A DNA stretch of 64,000 bases from positions 1-64,000 of the forward strand of contig NZ_AXAL01000019.1 in assembly GCF_000472785.1 (NCBI RefSeq), written 5' to 3'. How positions within the stretch are numbered: the stretch's first letter is position 1; each line of letters begins with the position of its first letter. Below are positions 26,248 through 35,294 of the stretch, piece after piece. The notes under the pieces were generated by a model that was given only the letters and a program-made list of their open reading frames with translations, made no database searches and was not told the DNA's origin. Source of the stretch: Mesorhizobium loti CJ3sym. GTDB lineage: Bacteria; Pseudomonadota; Alphaproteobacteria; Rhizobiales; Rhizobiaceae. The position numbers and the translations under genes were made by a program.

Positions 26248-26694
26248 TCAACCGTCTTTGTTCGATTCGATGGCATCTTCGGCCGACGTAACACCGCCGA
26301 TGTCGTCGGGAATTTCCCGGAGAAAGCTCTGACCCTTCTGCAGGCGCCGGCCCAGCGCTTCGATGAACCCCTCGAACCGCTCGCGCCCCTTGGTTTGGGC
26401 GGCCGCCTGTGCGTCGGGAGGCAGCGGCGGTGTAATCGTCAGCCAGAAGCGGACGAACAGCGCCAGGGTTTCGGCGGTGATACCAAGATCTCGCTCCATG
26501 CGCTGCACCTGTCGCGAGAGCCGATCGAGGCGGCGGGTGAATGCCGCCTCGCGCCGGTCGGCGCCATCCGGCGACAGGAAGGAGGCGACCGCAGCCTCGA
26601 CGATCGCCGAGCGGGCGAGCTTCTTTCGATCGGCAAGCTCGGCGATCTGTCTCAGCATGACGGGGGGAAAATAGACATTCATTCGGTCGCGCAT
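26248..26694 (-). CDS. CopG/ribbon-helix-helix protein, 148 aa
   Basis: A 148-residue protein with an N-terminal ribbon-helix-helix (MRDRMNVYFPPVMLRQIAEL, then KKLARSAIVEAAVASFLSP) followed by a helical domain. Such CopG-type proteins lie between traG and trbB in this class of elements and may regulate transfer genes or assist the relaxosome. Its start is 9 bases from the traG stop. Confidence 0.87.
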   Translation of the reverse strand: MRDRMNVYFPPVMLRQIAELADRKKLARSAIVEAAVASFLSPDGADRREAAFTRRLDRLSRQVQRMERDLGITAETLALFVRFWLTITPPLPPDAQAAAQTKGRERFEGFIEALGRRLQKGQSFLREIPDDIGGVTSAEDAIESNKDG

Positions 26695-26703
26695 GACTGA
26701 GCC

Positions 26704-28695
26704 TCACATCTCGATGCCGTCGTTGGGATCTAGGGCGACCTGGCGGGCGACCCCGCGCATCTGCTGGCGCAGGATGCGGCCTTGTCGGGCGGTGTCTTCA
26801 GGTTCGTCGTCTTCGATGATGGCGAACTCTTCCTGCGACCCCAGTCCGCTGGTCTCCCTGGCGATGGCGACGTGATCCGGCAGCTCGGGTTCGCGGCGCA
26901 GGCCGCCATTGGCCGCGTCCTGTTCAGCCTTGTCCGCTTCTGCCAGGAGCATTGGTGAAGGCTTCTGCGGGGCAAGCGCCGGCCAGTTGTCCTTGCGTTC
27001 TGACCGGACATTCTTTGCCAGATCGGGAGGCGGTAGGACGCGCTCCTGGAATCGCTCGTCCTCATAGTAACGAGCCTTTTTTGCACGGATTGGCGGGGTA
27101 CCGGCAACCATGACGATCTCGTCGCTGGGCGGGAGTTGCATTACCTCACCAGGGGTGAGCAGGGGCCGCGCCGTCTCGGATCGCGAGACCATCAGATGGC
27201 CGAGCCAAGGCGACAGGCGGTGCCCGGCATAGTTCTTCATCGCTTTCATCTCGGTGGCGGTACCGAGAGCGTCCGAAACGCGTCTGGCTGTCCTCTCGTC
27301 ATTGGTCGCGAAGCTCACCCGGACATGGCAGTTGTCGAGGATCGAGTTGTTGGCGCCGTAGGCCTTCTCGATCTGATTGAGCGATTGCGCGATGAGGAAG
27401 GCCTTTAGACCGTAGCCCGCCATAAACGCCAAAGCGCTCTCGAAGAAATCCAGCCGGCCGAGTGCTGGAAACTCGTCGAGCATCATCAGGACACGGTGAC
27501 GTCGGTCCTTCGCATGAAGATCTTCGGTCAGGCGCCGGCCGATCTGATTGAGGACCAGGCGGATGAGCGGCTTGGTGCGCGAAATGTCGGAGGGCGGCAC
27601 GACGAGGTAGAGGGTCGCTGGCCTCGGGTCGGCGACGATGTCGGCGATGCGCCAGTCGCAGCGGCGCGTCACCTGGGCGACGACGGGATCACGATAGAGG
27701 CCAAGAAACGACATCGCGGTGGAGAGCACGCCAGACCGCTCGTTGTCGGATTTGTTCAAGAGCTCGCGCGCCGTCGAGGCGACGACGGGATGCGGACCGG
27801 CCAATCCGAGATGCGGCGTCGTCATCATTGCCGCCAGCGTGGTCTCGATCGGCCGTTTGGGATCCGACAGGAATCCGGCGACGCCGGCCAGCGTCTTGTC
27901 GGGCTCGGCGTAGAGCACATGCAATATCGCGCCGACGAGCAGAGAGTGGCTGGTCTTCTCCCAATGGTTCCGCTTCTCGAGCGAACCCTCAGGATCGACC
28001 AGCACGTCGGCGACATTCTGGACGTCGCGCACCTCCCACTCGCCGCGCCGCACTTCAAGCAGCGGATTGTAGGCGGAGGACTTCGTGTTCGTGGGATCGA
28101 AAAGGAACACCCGCCCGTGCTTGGCGCGAAAGCCTGACGTCAGCTGCCAGTTTTCACCTTTGATATCGTGGACGATGGCTGAGCCCGGCCAAGTGAGAAG
28201 CGATGGCACGACGAGGCCGACGCCCTTGCCGGATCGGGTCGGCGCGAAGCACAGCACATGCTCGGGTCCGTCGTGGCGGAGATAGTCGCGATCGAGCTTG
28301 CCGAGCACCACGCCGTCAGGGCCGAGCAGCCCGGCGGACTTGACCTCGTTTGGGGTCGCCCAGCGCGCCGAGCCGTAGGTTTCGACGTTCTTTGCCTCGC
28401 GCGCCCGCCAGACCGACATGCCGATCGCCACGGCGATTGAGATGAAGCCGCCGGAAGCTGCGATATAGGCGCCCTCGACGAAGATGGGCGGCGCGTAGGC
28501 GTCGTAGGAGTACCACCACCAGAAGAAGCTCGGCGGATAATAGAACGGGATGCCAGCCAGCTCGAACCATGACGCGCCGAGCTGTGGCTGGAATCCGAGC
28601 TTCCATGCCGTCCACTGCGTAGCCGCCCAGGTCGTGGCGATCACGATCAGGAAGACGACAGTGATCTGGCCCCAGAGGATTTTCGTGGCGGTCAA
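26704..28695 (-). CDS. traG: TraG, VirD4-type coupling protein
   Basis: A 663-residue inner-membrane ATPase that brings the relaxase-DNA complex to the channel. Two N-terminal membrane helices (TVVFLIVIATTWAATQW; a second around residues 70-95), Walker A APTRSGKGVGLVVPSLL at about residue 155, and Walker B region RVLMMLDEFPALGRLD are clear. I place the start at TTG 28695 since GAGGAAC lies 7 bases upstream and MTATKILWGQ matches the family; the frame stays open to 28716. All motor motifs are intact. Confidence 0.94.
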   Translation of the reverse strand: MTATKILWGQITVVFLIVIATTWAATQWTAWKLGFQPQLGASWFELAGIPFYYPPSFFWWWYSYDAYAPPIFVEGAYIAASGGFISIAVAIGMSVWRAREAKNVETYGSARWATPNEVKSAGLLGPDGVVLGKLDRDYLRHDGPEHVLCFAPTRSGKGVGLVVPSLLTWPGSAIVHDIKGENWQLTSGFRAKHGRVFLFDPTNTKSSAYNPLLEVRRGEWEVRDVQNVADVLVDPEGSLEKRNHWEKTSHSLLVGAILHVLYAEPDKTLAGVAGFLSDPKRPIETTLAAMMTTPHLGLAGPHPVVASTARELLNKSDNERSGVLSTAMSFLGLYRDPVVAQVTRRCDWRIADIVADPRPATLYLVVPPSDISRTKPLIRLVLNQIGRRLTEDLHAKDRRHRVLMMLDEFPALGRLDFFESALAFMAGYGLKAFLIAQSLNQIEKAYGANNSILDNCHVRVSFATNDERTARRVSDALGTATEMKAMKNYAGHRLSPWLGHLMVSRSETARPLLTPGEVMQLPPSDEIVMVAGTPPIRAKKARYYEDERFQERVLPPPDLAKNVRSERKDNWPALAPQKPSPMLLAEADKAEQDAANGGLRREPELPDHVAIARETSGLGSQEEFAIIEDDEPEDTARQGRILRQQMRGVARQVALDPNDGIEM

Positions 28696-29061
28696 TAGCA
28701 GGTTCCTCGACAGCAAATGCCATCAAGGTCGGTGGTCAGCGCTGAGGATTGCAAGGCGTCATCTTCGCTGGTCGCAGTCCCGGCGACACTAGAGAACATA
28801 TACAGGAGAAAGAGGAGGCGGGCGGCGCCGGCGGGCGGCCCTAGTTTCGTCATCCGCCGGCGAAGGCAGTGGAGCGCTCGCACTTATGAAGTGTGCCGTT
28901 TGTTAGTCGATCGACGTCTCGTTCGTCACGAAAATCGGCATGGCGACCTTCCGCGTCGACGAGAAGTCGTGAGCGCCTATCTCTCACGGCCGGACATTTC
29001 GCCGTTGTGTTCTTTCGTGGCTTGGGTGGCGGCAGCCGTCCCGCGCTCTCCCTTGGGAGTT
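28696..29061. other. intergenic region between traG and the HAD gene
   Basis: About 365 bases without a supported gene; the short frames on both strands have no family features. No strong hairpin seen. It separates traG from the HAD cargo gene, so traG may have its own promoter here. Confidence 0.5.
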
Positions 29062-29835
29062 TCATTCCATCCCGATGACCATGCTAAGATCGGCGAGGCG
29101 CTCGATCACGTGATCCGGTCTGAATGGAAACCGCTCCATGTCAGCCCGCGTGCTCACACCAGTAAGTACAAGCGCTGTCTTCAGGCCCGATTCCAATCCG
29201 GCGACCATGTCCGTATCCATCCTGTCACCGACCAGAATAGTATCGGCCGCACTAACTCCGAGCCGGTCGAGCGCGCTTCGCATCATGAATGGGTTCGGCT
29301 TCCCAACGAAGTAGGGCTGGCGGCCGGTAGCCTTCTCGATCAGTGCTGCAACCGAGCCGCAGGCCGGATGGAATCCGCGCTCTGTCGGGCCGGTCGCATC
29401 CGGATTCGTGGCAAGAAACCACGCTCCCTTTGCCACCAGCTCGGCGCCAGTGGCGATCTGTTCGTAGTGGTACGAAGTGGTGTCGCCGAGGACCACGAAA
29501 TCCGGCCCATACTCCGTGATTCGGCAGCCTGCACGCCGCAGAGCCTCGACCAGCCCGTGGTCGCCGATGACATAGGCGGATGACCCGGGCTTTTGCAATT
29601 CGACGAACCGCGCGGTAGCCAGTGCCGAAGTGTAGATGTGTTCAGGGGTTACGGGGAAGCCAACCGCTCGGAGACGCTCGGCATGATCTTCCGGCGTAAA
29701 GCGAGAGTTGTTAGTGAAGATTTGAAACGGCTTGCCAGTGGCAACCAAGGCGGCGACATAGTCGATCGAGCCTTCAATCGGTTGGCCGCCGCGGACCAAA
29801 ACCCCGTCCATGTCGAGAAGGTGCGCTGTGATCAT
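29062..29835 (-). CDS. HAD-superfamily phosphatase (class IIA, NagD-like)
   Basis: A 257-residue cytosolic phosphatase. Motif I is LDMDGVLVRGG (the two Asp are nucleophile and acid/base), motif II is in IFTNNSRF, motif III Lys is in VGKPNPFM, and motif IV is VGDRMDTDMVAG. The long cap between motifs II and III makes it type IIA, like NagD and p-nitrophenylphosphatases, acting on sugar phosphates or nucleotides. It is cargo inside the transfer region between traG and the relaxase, with non-coding gaps on both sides. No link to conjugation is known. Confidence 0.9.
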   Translation of the reverse strand: MITAHLLDMDGVLVRGGQPIEGSIDYVAALVATGKPFQIFTNNSRFTPEDHAERLRAVGFPVTPEHIYTSALATARFVELQKPGSSAYVIGDHGLVEALRRAGCRITEYGPDFVVLGDTTSYHYEQIATGAELVAKGAWFLATNPDATGPTERGFHPACGSVAALIEKATGRQPYFVGKPNPFMMRSALDRLGVSAADTILVGDRMDTDMVAGLESGLKTALVLTGVSTRADMERFPFRPDHVIERLADLSMVIGME

Positions 29836-30173
29836 CGTATCTCAATCCTCCATGTCTTTGGGTGAATGCGCGGCTTGACCATGTGCTGTGTCACGCGCGT
29901 GGTAATTCGCGAGAGTGCGGGCAAAATACTCATTGAGAACGGTGGGGGAAGAGTACCCAATCCCTCGTGCGGTGATAGGACGTCGCAGCGTGAAGAAGGG
30001 TCGGCAACATAATCCGGTCGCCGGTCGCAGCCGTTGCGTGGACGCTTGCGCACATGCGCTGTGTCGGCGAAAGACAGACCGCGATCGGCCAACGCCCGCC
30101 ATCCAGCACTCTTGAAGGGTCCGTTCCACTGGCGACAGTGAATGGTGGGGTTCATGCTTCGCAGCGTTGCAAA
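29836..30173. other. region with no recognisable gene
   Basis: About 340 bases downstream of the relaxase gene. Two overlapping minus-strand frames (29832-30155 and 29842-30282) look partly protein-like but match nothing I know and would overlap the relaxase 3' end. It may be a remnant of a gene displaced by the HAD cargo. Confidence 0.4.
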
Positions 30174-31946
30174 CTACAATCCAAGCCCACGTTTCCGGCC
30201 AAAGCTCCATTCGATGTCGCCTCCATCCTTGGCAATGCCGGCGATGCTCTGACCGAGTTTCTTCTCGAGTGGCGGCGACCACGGAACGAGCTGGAAGCCG
30301 AGGCCGTTGTCGATCATCGCGAAGCGGCCGGATGTGAGCGTGAGGCGCCGGCGATAGACTCCAGCGACATGCTCGCCGGCGACCGCCTTCATGTGAGGCA
30401 GGCCCGTTTCGGCCGTAAGCCGCGTCGCGGTGGCGCCCAACTCGCGGCGGCTAAGGGTATTGAGGAGATCGCGCTGCAGGATGATGCGCTGGCCTTGTCG
30501 TCGGGCGAGGCCCTCCTCGGTGAGATGGTCTGCACGGCCTGTCATGGCGTCGCGCACCTCGCGGCCAAAACCGCCCATCGAGAGCGGCATCGGCTCGCGC
30601 TCGACAAGGCGATGATCCAGCCATGTCGCGCCCGGCGCGGTGATCTGGCGGTTCAGGTCGACGTCCGAGCGATTGGCGAGCACGAGGGTCGGCCGTTCGT
30701 CCTCTGGTCCGCCAAAGCGACGCACCTCGACGATGCCACCGATTGGTGGCGCGTGCTCGAACGCTTCCATGCCGCGGAAGCGGACATGGTGTGCGCGACC
30801 ATCGGTGCCGTCGATCACGGCGTAGGCTTCGCCGGTCAATTCATTCTGAAGGCCCTTGTCCACCAGCCGACCGACGATGAGTGCGCCTGTCGCGCCCGCG
30901 TCGATCACATAGTCGGCGACGCCACGATCCTGGCCCCGCTCGGTGAATGCGCGATGCATCGTCTTGATGATGTCGCCGCGCATGCCGAGGTCGCGGAGCG
31001 AGCGTTCGGCTTCTAGACCGACCATCCATTCGTCGGGGCCGGCCGGGGTCGCGAGGCCCATCTTCTCCAGATGCTGGACCCGGCCGATCATCAGGCGGCG
31101 GATTTCGGGATGGGCGGGGCCGGTCGCCTCAGGGCGCAGGTCGATGTACCCCGTCTCGTCAGCGGCGATGCGGATCTCCACATCGAGCCGCGTCCAGCGC
31201 TCGGCGGTGATCTCCTTCTCCAGCGCGTTGCGGATTTCGTGCTCGGGCCGCGGCCCGATTTCGATCGAGACCAACTCCTCGGCGCGGGAGCGCAGGCCAC
31301 GGCTGATATAGTCGCGCGAGATCACGAGGTCCGCGCCGGTGTCGTCGACCCCACGCACCAGCAGATGGACGTGGGGGTTATCGGTGTTCCAGTGATTGAC
31401 GGCGACCCAGTCGAGCCGGGATCCGAGGTCGGCTTCCATCTGCTTCGCAAGGTCGCGCGTGAAGGCGCGCAAGTCCGTCATCTCGCCGGCGTCCTCGGGC
31501 GAGACGATGAAGCGGAAATGGTGGCGGTCGTCCTTGGATCGCTCGGCGAAGGCTACGTCATTGGCGCGGTCGCTGCCGGCGTCGAACATCACTGCCTTCT
31601 CGCCGTCGCGGGTCACGCCGTCGCGCTTCAGATAGGACAGATGTGCGGACAAGGGGGCGGAGCGAAACGCCTTGCCCGAATGCCGGGCAATCCGCGCCGC
31701 GACGACGACACGTCGGTTGGAGGAGAAGAGCCGGTTTCGGCTGAAGTTGATCCGGCCGCGCCCGAAGCTGGAGCGGCCCAGAACGGGCGAACGACCGGCC
31801 CTCGGCGCCGAGCTGAACGCGCCATCGGTATGGCCGGCGCGCTTGGCGGCCCGCAGTACCTGGTTGACGAAGCTCTTCGCCTTCGACGCGCGGGTGCCGC
31901 GGATGCGTCCTAGCCGGACGCGAAAGTCGCTGTCGCCCTCCGTCAT
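30174..31946 (-). CDS. rlxS: RlxS/VirD2-type relaxase with DUF3363 domain
   Basis: A 590-residue relaxase that nicks the origin of transfer and pilots the strand into the recipient. The metal-binding histidine motif is NHWNTDNPHVHLLVRG (about residues 180-195). Upstream, HLSYLKRDGV and the Arg-rich N-terminus are typical, and the C-terminal half is the DUF3363 domain (IGRVQHLEKMGLA, GEAYAVIDGTDGR). ATG 31946 overlaps the stop of the small upstream gene by 4 bases. It lies downstream of the repA-parA-traF operon, as in the M. loti symbiosis island. Confidence 0.93.
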   Translation of the reverse strand: MTEGDSDFRVRLGRIRGTRASKAKSFVNQVLRAAKRAGHTDGAFSSAPRAGRSPVLGRSSFGRGRINFSRNRLFSSNRRVVVAARIARHSGKAFRSAPLSAHLSYLKRDGVTRDGEKAVMFDAGSDRANDVAFAERSKDDRHHFRFIVSPEDAGEMTDLRAFTRDLAKQMEADLGSRLDWVAVNHWNTDNPHVHLLVRGVDDTGADLVISRDYISRGLRSRAEELVSIEIGPRPEHEIRNALEKEITAERWTRLDVEIRIAADETGYIDLRPEATGPAHPEIRRLMIGRVQHLEKMGLATPAGPDEWMVGLEAERSLRDLGMRGDIIKTMHRAFTERGQDRGVADYVIDAGATGALIVGRLVDKGLQNELTGEAYAVIDGTDGRAHHVRFRGMEAFEHAPPIGGIVEVRRFGGPEDERPTLVLANRSDVDLNRQITAPGATWLDHRLVEREPMPLSMGGFGREVRDAMTGRADHLTEEGLARRQGQRIILQRDLLNTLSRRELGATATRLTAETGLPHMKAVAGEHVAGVYRRRLTLTSGRFAMIDNGLGFQLVPWSPPLEKKLGQSIAGIAKDGGDIEWSFGRKRGLGL

Positions 31947-32240
31947 GGCGGCCCTGCCAACAGCGGCGTTAGCCGCGCAGTGCCGGAAACCACGTTGAAT
32001 TCGTTGGCAAAATCCTCAAGCGCGGCACGCGCCCCGACCGACAGGCACGCCGAAAGACAAGCCATATCAATGGCTTGGATGACGGCCGGCGAGCCTCTTT
32101 TATCTTGCCGTCCTAAGGTCGTGTTTCCTCGCCACTCGTGCAATTCCCTCCAGCCCCCGCCATTCCACGCCGGTTCGCGCGATCCTGCGAAACTCGTCAT
32201 CGTGGGCTTCCAGAGCCGGGACGGGCGATGAACAAGCCAT
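31943..32240 (-). pseudogene. small conserved transfer-operon protein, probably frameshifted
   Basis: A short gene between the lytic transglycosylase and the relaxase. The C-terminal half (AVIQAIDMACLSACLSVG, ALEDFANEFNVVSGTARLTP) reads in a frame ending at 31943, overlapping the relaxase ATG. The natural-looking N-terminal half (DDEFRRIARTGVEWRGLEG, ARVARKHDLRTAR) reads in another frame that stops at 32100-32102. A one-base indel near 32100 would join them. Taken literally, an 85-residue frame starts at 32200 by ATGA overlap with the transglycosylase stop, but its first 30 residues look non-coding. Function unknown. Confidence 0.5.
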
Positions 32241-32964
32241 CGGAAACGGGCGAGATGGCGGAGAGATCGTGCACCGGAGTTGCCGCCGGAACGTGATCGG
32301 TTTGGCCATCACGCTGCAAAGGATCGACAGCCGGCGTTTGCTTGGACTGGGCAGAGAACAGCGGTGCGCGCGTCCAGTCATTGCGCTCGACGGCCCCGGT
32401 TACGACGAAAGGGCGATCGATTTTTCCGCCTCCGACAAGAGGCGCGAGTGCAGCGACGTAGGCGCGCGTTTCGGCTGGCAGCGCACGGCGTCCAGCGAGA
32501 TATTCCTCGTAGCGGCCGGGGCCAGCATTGTAGGCGGCGAGGAAGCCCGGCGAACCGTAGCGGTCGTGCATCTCGCGCAGATATGCCGCGCCCGCCAGGA
32601 TGTTGTCGCGCGGACTGTAGGGATCTCTGCCGAGACGGTGACGAAGACGAAGATCAGCCCACGTGCCGGGCATGATCTGCATCAACCCCATGGCTCCGGC
32701 CGGTGAGATCGCGCGGACGTCCTCGCTGCTTTCGGCGCGCATGACGGCGCGTATCCAACTCCTCGGAATGCTGAACCGCTGCGACGCCTCGGCGATGATG
32801 CCCGCGTAGGGGTCGCCGGCAGCCTGTCGTTCGATTGGTGCATTCTCTGCGGCGGCCGCGGGGGGCAAAGCGGGGATCGAGAGAAAGCCGGAAAGGAGGA
32901 GGAACGCGCCGCGGCGGGCGACCTTGGGAAGGCCGGCGGTGGAGCGGTCGTGAGTGATCGCCAT
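32197..32964 (-). CDS. lytic transglycosylase (SLT family) of the transfer operon
   Basis: A 255-residue periplasmic muramidase-like enzyme that locally opens peptidoglycan for the mating channel. An N-terminal signal segment (GAFLLLSGFLSIPALPPAAAA) is followed by the SLT domain: catalytic Glu in AVMRAESS (about residue 76), then SPAGAMGLMQIMPGTW and LAAYNAGPGRYEEYL. I start at ATG 32964, four bases after the DUF736 stop; the frame open to 33138 is not supported. It is functionally equivalent to VirB1/TrbN. Confidence 0.9.
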   Translation of the reverse strand: MAITHDRSTAGLPKVARRGAFLLLSGFLSIPALPPAAAAENAPIERQAAGDPYAGIIAEASQRFSIPRSWIRAVMRAESSEDVRAISPAGAMGLMQIMPGTWADLRLRHRLGRDPYSPRDNILAGAAYLREMHDRYGSPGFLAAYNAGPGRYEEYLAGRRALPAETRAYVAALAPLVGGGKIDRPFVVTGAVERNDWTRAPLFSAQSKQTPAVDPLQRDGQTDHVPAATPVHDLSAISPVSDGLFIARPGSGSPR

Positions 32965-32968
32965 GGCG

Positions 32969-33307
32969 TCACTCCCGCTCGCCGCGCTTGGACGGACGGC
33001 TCCAGTGAAGCGACCATGACGCACTATCGGCGTCGGATCGGAACAGGCTGGCCCTGATCGGCTGCGTGAAGACTGGATCGTCGAACAGCAGTGAGACGTA
33101 CTCGCCGGCCTTCTCTCCGGTGCGCTTCCAGCCAGCACCGACCTCTAGTCCGTCGCCGTCCTCGCCGATGTGGATGCGATAATCCGGCGCGTTCTCGGCC
33201 TCCGACGGCTCGGCCGAAACCAGGGCGAGTTGCACGTCAAGAGTGAGCGTGCGGAGGTGGCCGGAGTATCCGGACTTCGTGCGGGTGAACTTTCCAATCT
33301 GTGGCAT
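32969..33307 (-). CDS. DUF736 protein, 112 aa
   Basis: A 112-residue soluble protein of the DUF736 family (start MPQIGKFTRTKSGYSGHL, middle DYRIHIG, end SWSLHWSRPSKRGE). DUF736 proteins are small beta-rich proteins found almost only in alphaproteobacterial conjugative elements; a single-strand-DNA or relaxosome role has been suggested but is not established. A second, diverged copy lies at 38612-38935. Confidence 0.9.
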   Translation of the reverse strand: MPQIGKFTRTKSGYSGHLRTLTLDVQLALVSAEPSEAENAPDYRIHIGEDGDGLEVGAGWKRTGEKAGEYVSLLFDDPVFTQPIRASLFRSDADSASWSLHWSRPSKRGERE

Positions 33308-33350
33308 TTTGCGCTTCTTTCTGCAGTGGGAGTTGAAGGTTCAAGCTTGA

Positions 33351-33896
33351 TCAGTGGGTTGGGGCGCGCCATTCGAAGCGCCCGGTCCGGCCCTCGTCGG
33401 TCCAGAGCGGCGTGGCGCGGCCGATGATTGAACTCGCCTGAATCGGCCCGAAGTAGCGCCCATCGAGGCTGTCGCGAACATCCCAGTTCATGAGGAAGAG
33501 TTCGCTGCTGGCGATGCGACGGCAGCCCTGCCAGACCGGCAGCGGTCGGCCGAGCCGGTCGCGTTCGAGCGCCGTACCCATCGCGATGCCATCGACGGTG
33601 ATAGTGACGCCGTCGCGACAGACTTCCTGTCCGGGAAGGCCCACGACGCGCTTCATCAACAGCACGCCTCGCGGCAGGTAGCCGCCATCGGCGAGGAAGC
33701 TCGCCAGCGGTTCGGGCGGATCGACGGCGGCCAGATCGGTGACTTCGAGCCTGCCCGCGGGGAGGATGCTGTAGAGACCGATCGGCGTACTGGCTGACGC
33801 GTTCCAGACCAGCTTCGGGGCGATATGGATGAATGACAGCCCACCGATCGCGAGCACCGCGAAATATGTCGTCATGATGTAGCCAAAGCGCGTCAT
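33351..33896 (-). CDS. traF: TraF-type signal peptidase of conjugation
   Basis: A 181-residue membrane-anchored S26 protease. After an N-terminal helix (YFAVLAIGGLSFIHI) come the catalytic Ser in ASTPIGLY (Ser36) and Lys in LLMKRVVGLPG (Lys82). In RP4, TraF matures and cyclises the TrbC pilin, and a TrbC gene is present here. ATG 33896 overlaps the DUF2840 stop by 4 bases. Both catalytic residues are intact. Confidence 0.93.
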   Translation of the reverse strand: MTRFGYIMTTYFAVLAIGGLSFIHIAPKLVWNASASTPIGLYSILPAGRLEVTDLAAVDPPEPLASFLADGGYLPRGVLLMKRVVGLPGQEVCRDGVTITVDGIAMGTALERDRLGRPLPVWQGCRRIASSELFLMNWDVRDSLDGRYFGPIQASSIIGRATPLWTDEGRTGRFEWRAPTH

Positions 33897-34411
33897 CGTT
33901 CGGTCCTGCTACGCTGGAGCCAGGCGTCATGCCGCTCGCGGGTGTACGGGCGTGGCTCCTGGTCGGCCTTCAGACGGTTGTGAACATGCCGCCAATGGTC
34001 GGGCGCGACATCGACGGGATCGATGCCGAGCGCCTCGATGGCGTCGATGGCCTGCAGCACGCGCTCGACCTTCGGCCAGCGGTCGACTTTCAGCAGGATG
34101 TCGCCGCCTGGTCTGACGAAGGGCAGCGTCTGGAACGGCTCGCCGTCACGAACCGCGCGCAGGATGTCGATGCGCGAGATGATCGTGCCGAAGTCGTTCG
34201 CCGCCCAGCGGACGAAGGCGAAGGTCGTGTTGGGCGCAAAGCCGACGACGCGGTGGCGCTGGTCGAGAACCCGCTCGTGAACCTTGCGACCGAACCTGAT
34301 CCAGTGCTCGATCCGCTTCTCGATCCAGGTCAGCTCTACGAGGGTTGTGGATGGTGTGGCAACGTCGGGCGGTCGGCCGCCGCGCATACGAGGCGTCTGG
34401 TTTCGGGTCAC
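33893..34411 (-). CDS. DUF2840 protein, 172 aa
   Basis: A 172-residue soluble protein of family DUF2840 (VELTWIEKRIEHWIRFG, RHRVVGFAPNTTFAFVRWAAND, GGDILLKVDRWPKVERVLQ). It is always next to traF and parA in this class of elements; its function is unknown. It overlaps neighbours on both sides by 4 bases, so it is part of a tightly coupled operon from repA to traF. Confidence 0.9.
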   Translation of the reverse strand: MTRNQTPRMRGGRPPDVATPSTTLVELTWIEKRIEHWIRFGRKVHERVLDQRHRVVGFAPNTTFAFVRWAANDFGTIISRIDILRAVRDGEPFQTLPFVRPGGDILLKVDRWPKVERVLQAIDAIEALGIDPVDVAPDHWRHVHNRLKADQEPRPYTRERHDAWLQRSRTER

Positions 34412-34662
34412 GGAGTGTCTCCTTGGCTCCCGGGAAATTCGCGGGCGAGCAGGTCGCGCAGCATGTCGGCGACGGTCTGGCCGCGCTGGAAGGCGACGAT
34501 CTTGATGCGACTGCGCAGTTCGGGTGTGACGTCGATCGTCAGCCGGGCGGTGAAGCCGGAGCCGTCACTGCTTCGACCCGGCGCTATCCTGGATTCCTTG
34601 ATCCAGTCCTCGGCGGTGACGGGACGGGCGATGAAGCCGCGCTTCGGGGATCGCCCATTCAT
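34408..34662 (-). CDS. ribbon-helix-helix partition-type protein, 84 aa
   Basis: An 84-residue protein with a basic N-terminal tail and a C-terminal ribbon-helix-helix (FTARLTIDVTPELRSRIKIV, then GQTVADMLRDLLAREFP). It follows parA directly with a 4-base overlap, the position of the small DNA-binding ParG/ParB-equivalent of ParA systems. It probably binds a centromere-like site; ParA ATPase and this protein would form the partition pair. Confidence 0.82.
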   Translation of the reverse strand: MNGRSPKRGFIARPVTAEDWIKESRIAPGRSSDGSGFTARLTIDVTPELRSRIKIVAFQRGQTVADMLRDLLAREFPGSQGDTP

Positions 34663-35294
34663 GGCGCGATCCTTCCAACTTCGGCCGCGAAGGCCGCAAT
34701 CTCGCGTGAAGCCGGGCTATCCTTGTCTGTCTCAAAGACGAGGCGGCCCGATTGTGCGGCATCGGCGAAGGCGACGCGCTGGCCGATGGTCGCTGCGAGC
34801 ACCGGCGGATCGTGATCGGCCAGGGTCTCGGCCGTTTCGCGGGCGATGACGGTACGCGCGCAACGATTGAGTACGAACCGAGCGACAAGTTGGGGGCGGT
34901 AGATCCGCGCCTCCCGGATCAGCGCCAGCATCTCGGCCGACGCCCAGCCATCGAAGGGAGACGGCTGAACCGGCACAAGCGCAAGATCGGCCGCGAGCAG
35001 CGCCGAGCGCATCAGCGCGGCGACACGGGGCGGCCCGTCGATGACGATATGATCGGCACCACGGGCCAGTTCGGGCGCCTCGCGATGCAGTGTATCGCGC
35101 GCCAGCCCGACAACCCCGAACAGCCGGGGCAGACCTTCCAAGGCGCGCTGCTGCGACCAATCGAGAGCCGAGCCCTGCGGGTCGGCATCGATCAGCGTGA
35201 TGCGCTTTCCCGTCCTGGCCCATTGCCCGGCGAGATGCAGCGCCAGCGTCGTCTTGCCGACACCGCCTTTCTGATTGAGGAGCGTTACGATCAT
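34659..35294 (-). CDS. parA: ParA-family partition ATPase
   Basis: A 211-residue deviant Walker ATPase. The P-loop is NQKGGVGKTT (residues 7-16), Walker A' region TLIDADPQGSALDW and switch II HIVIDGPPRV are present. Short ParA proteins of this type segregate plasmids and ICEs. Its ATG overlaps the repA stop by 4 bases; its stop overlaps the RHH gene. Together with repA it suggests a plasmid-like maintenance stage. Confidence 0.93.
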   Translation of the reverse strand: MIVTLLNQKGGVGKTTLALHLAGQWARTGKRITLIDADPQGSALDWSQQRALEGLPRLFGVVGLARDTLHREAPELARGADHIVIDGPPRVAALMRSALLAADLALVPVQPSPFDGWASAEMLALIREARIYRPQLVARFVLNRCARTVIARETAETLADHDPPVLAATIGQRVAFADAAQSGRLVFETDKDSPASREIAAFAAEVGRIAP

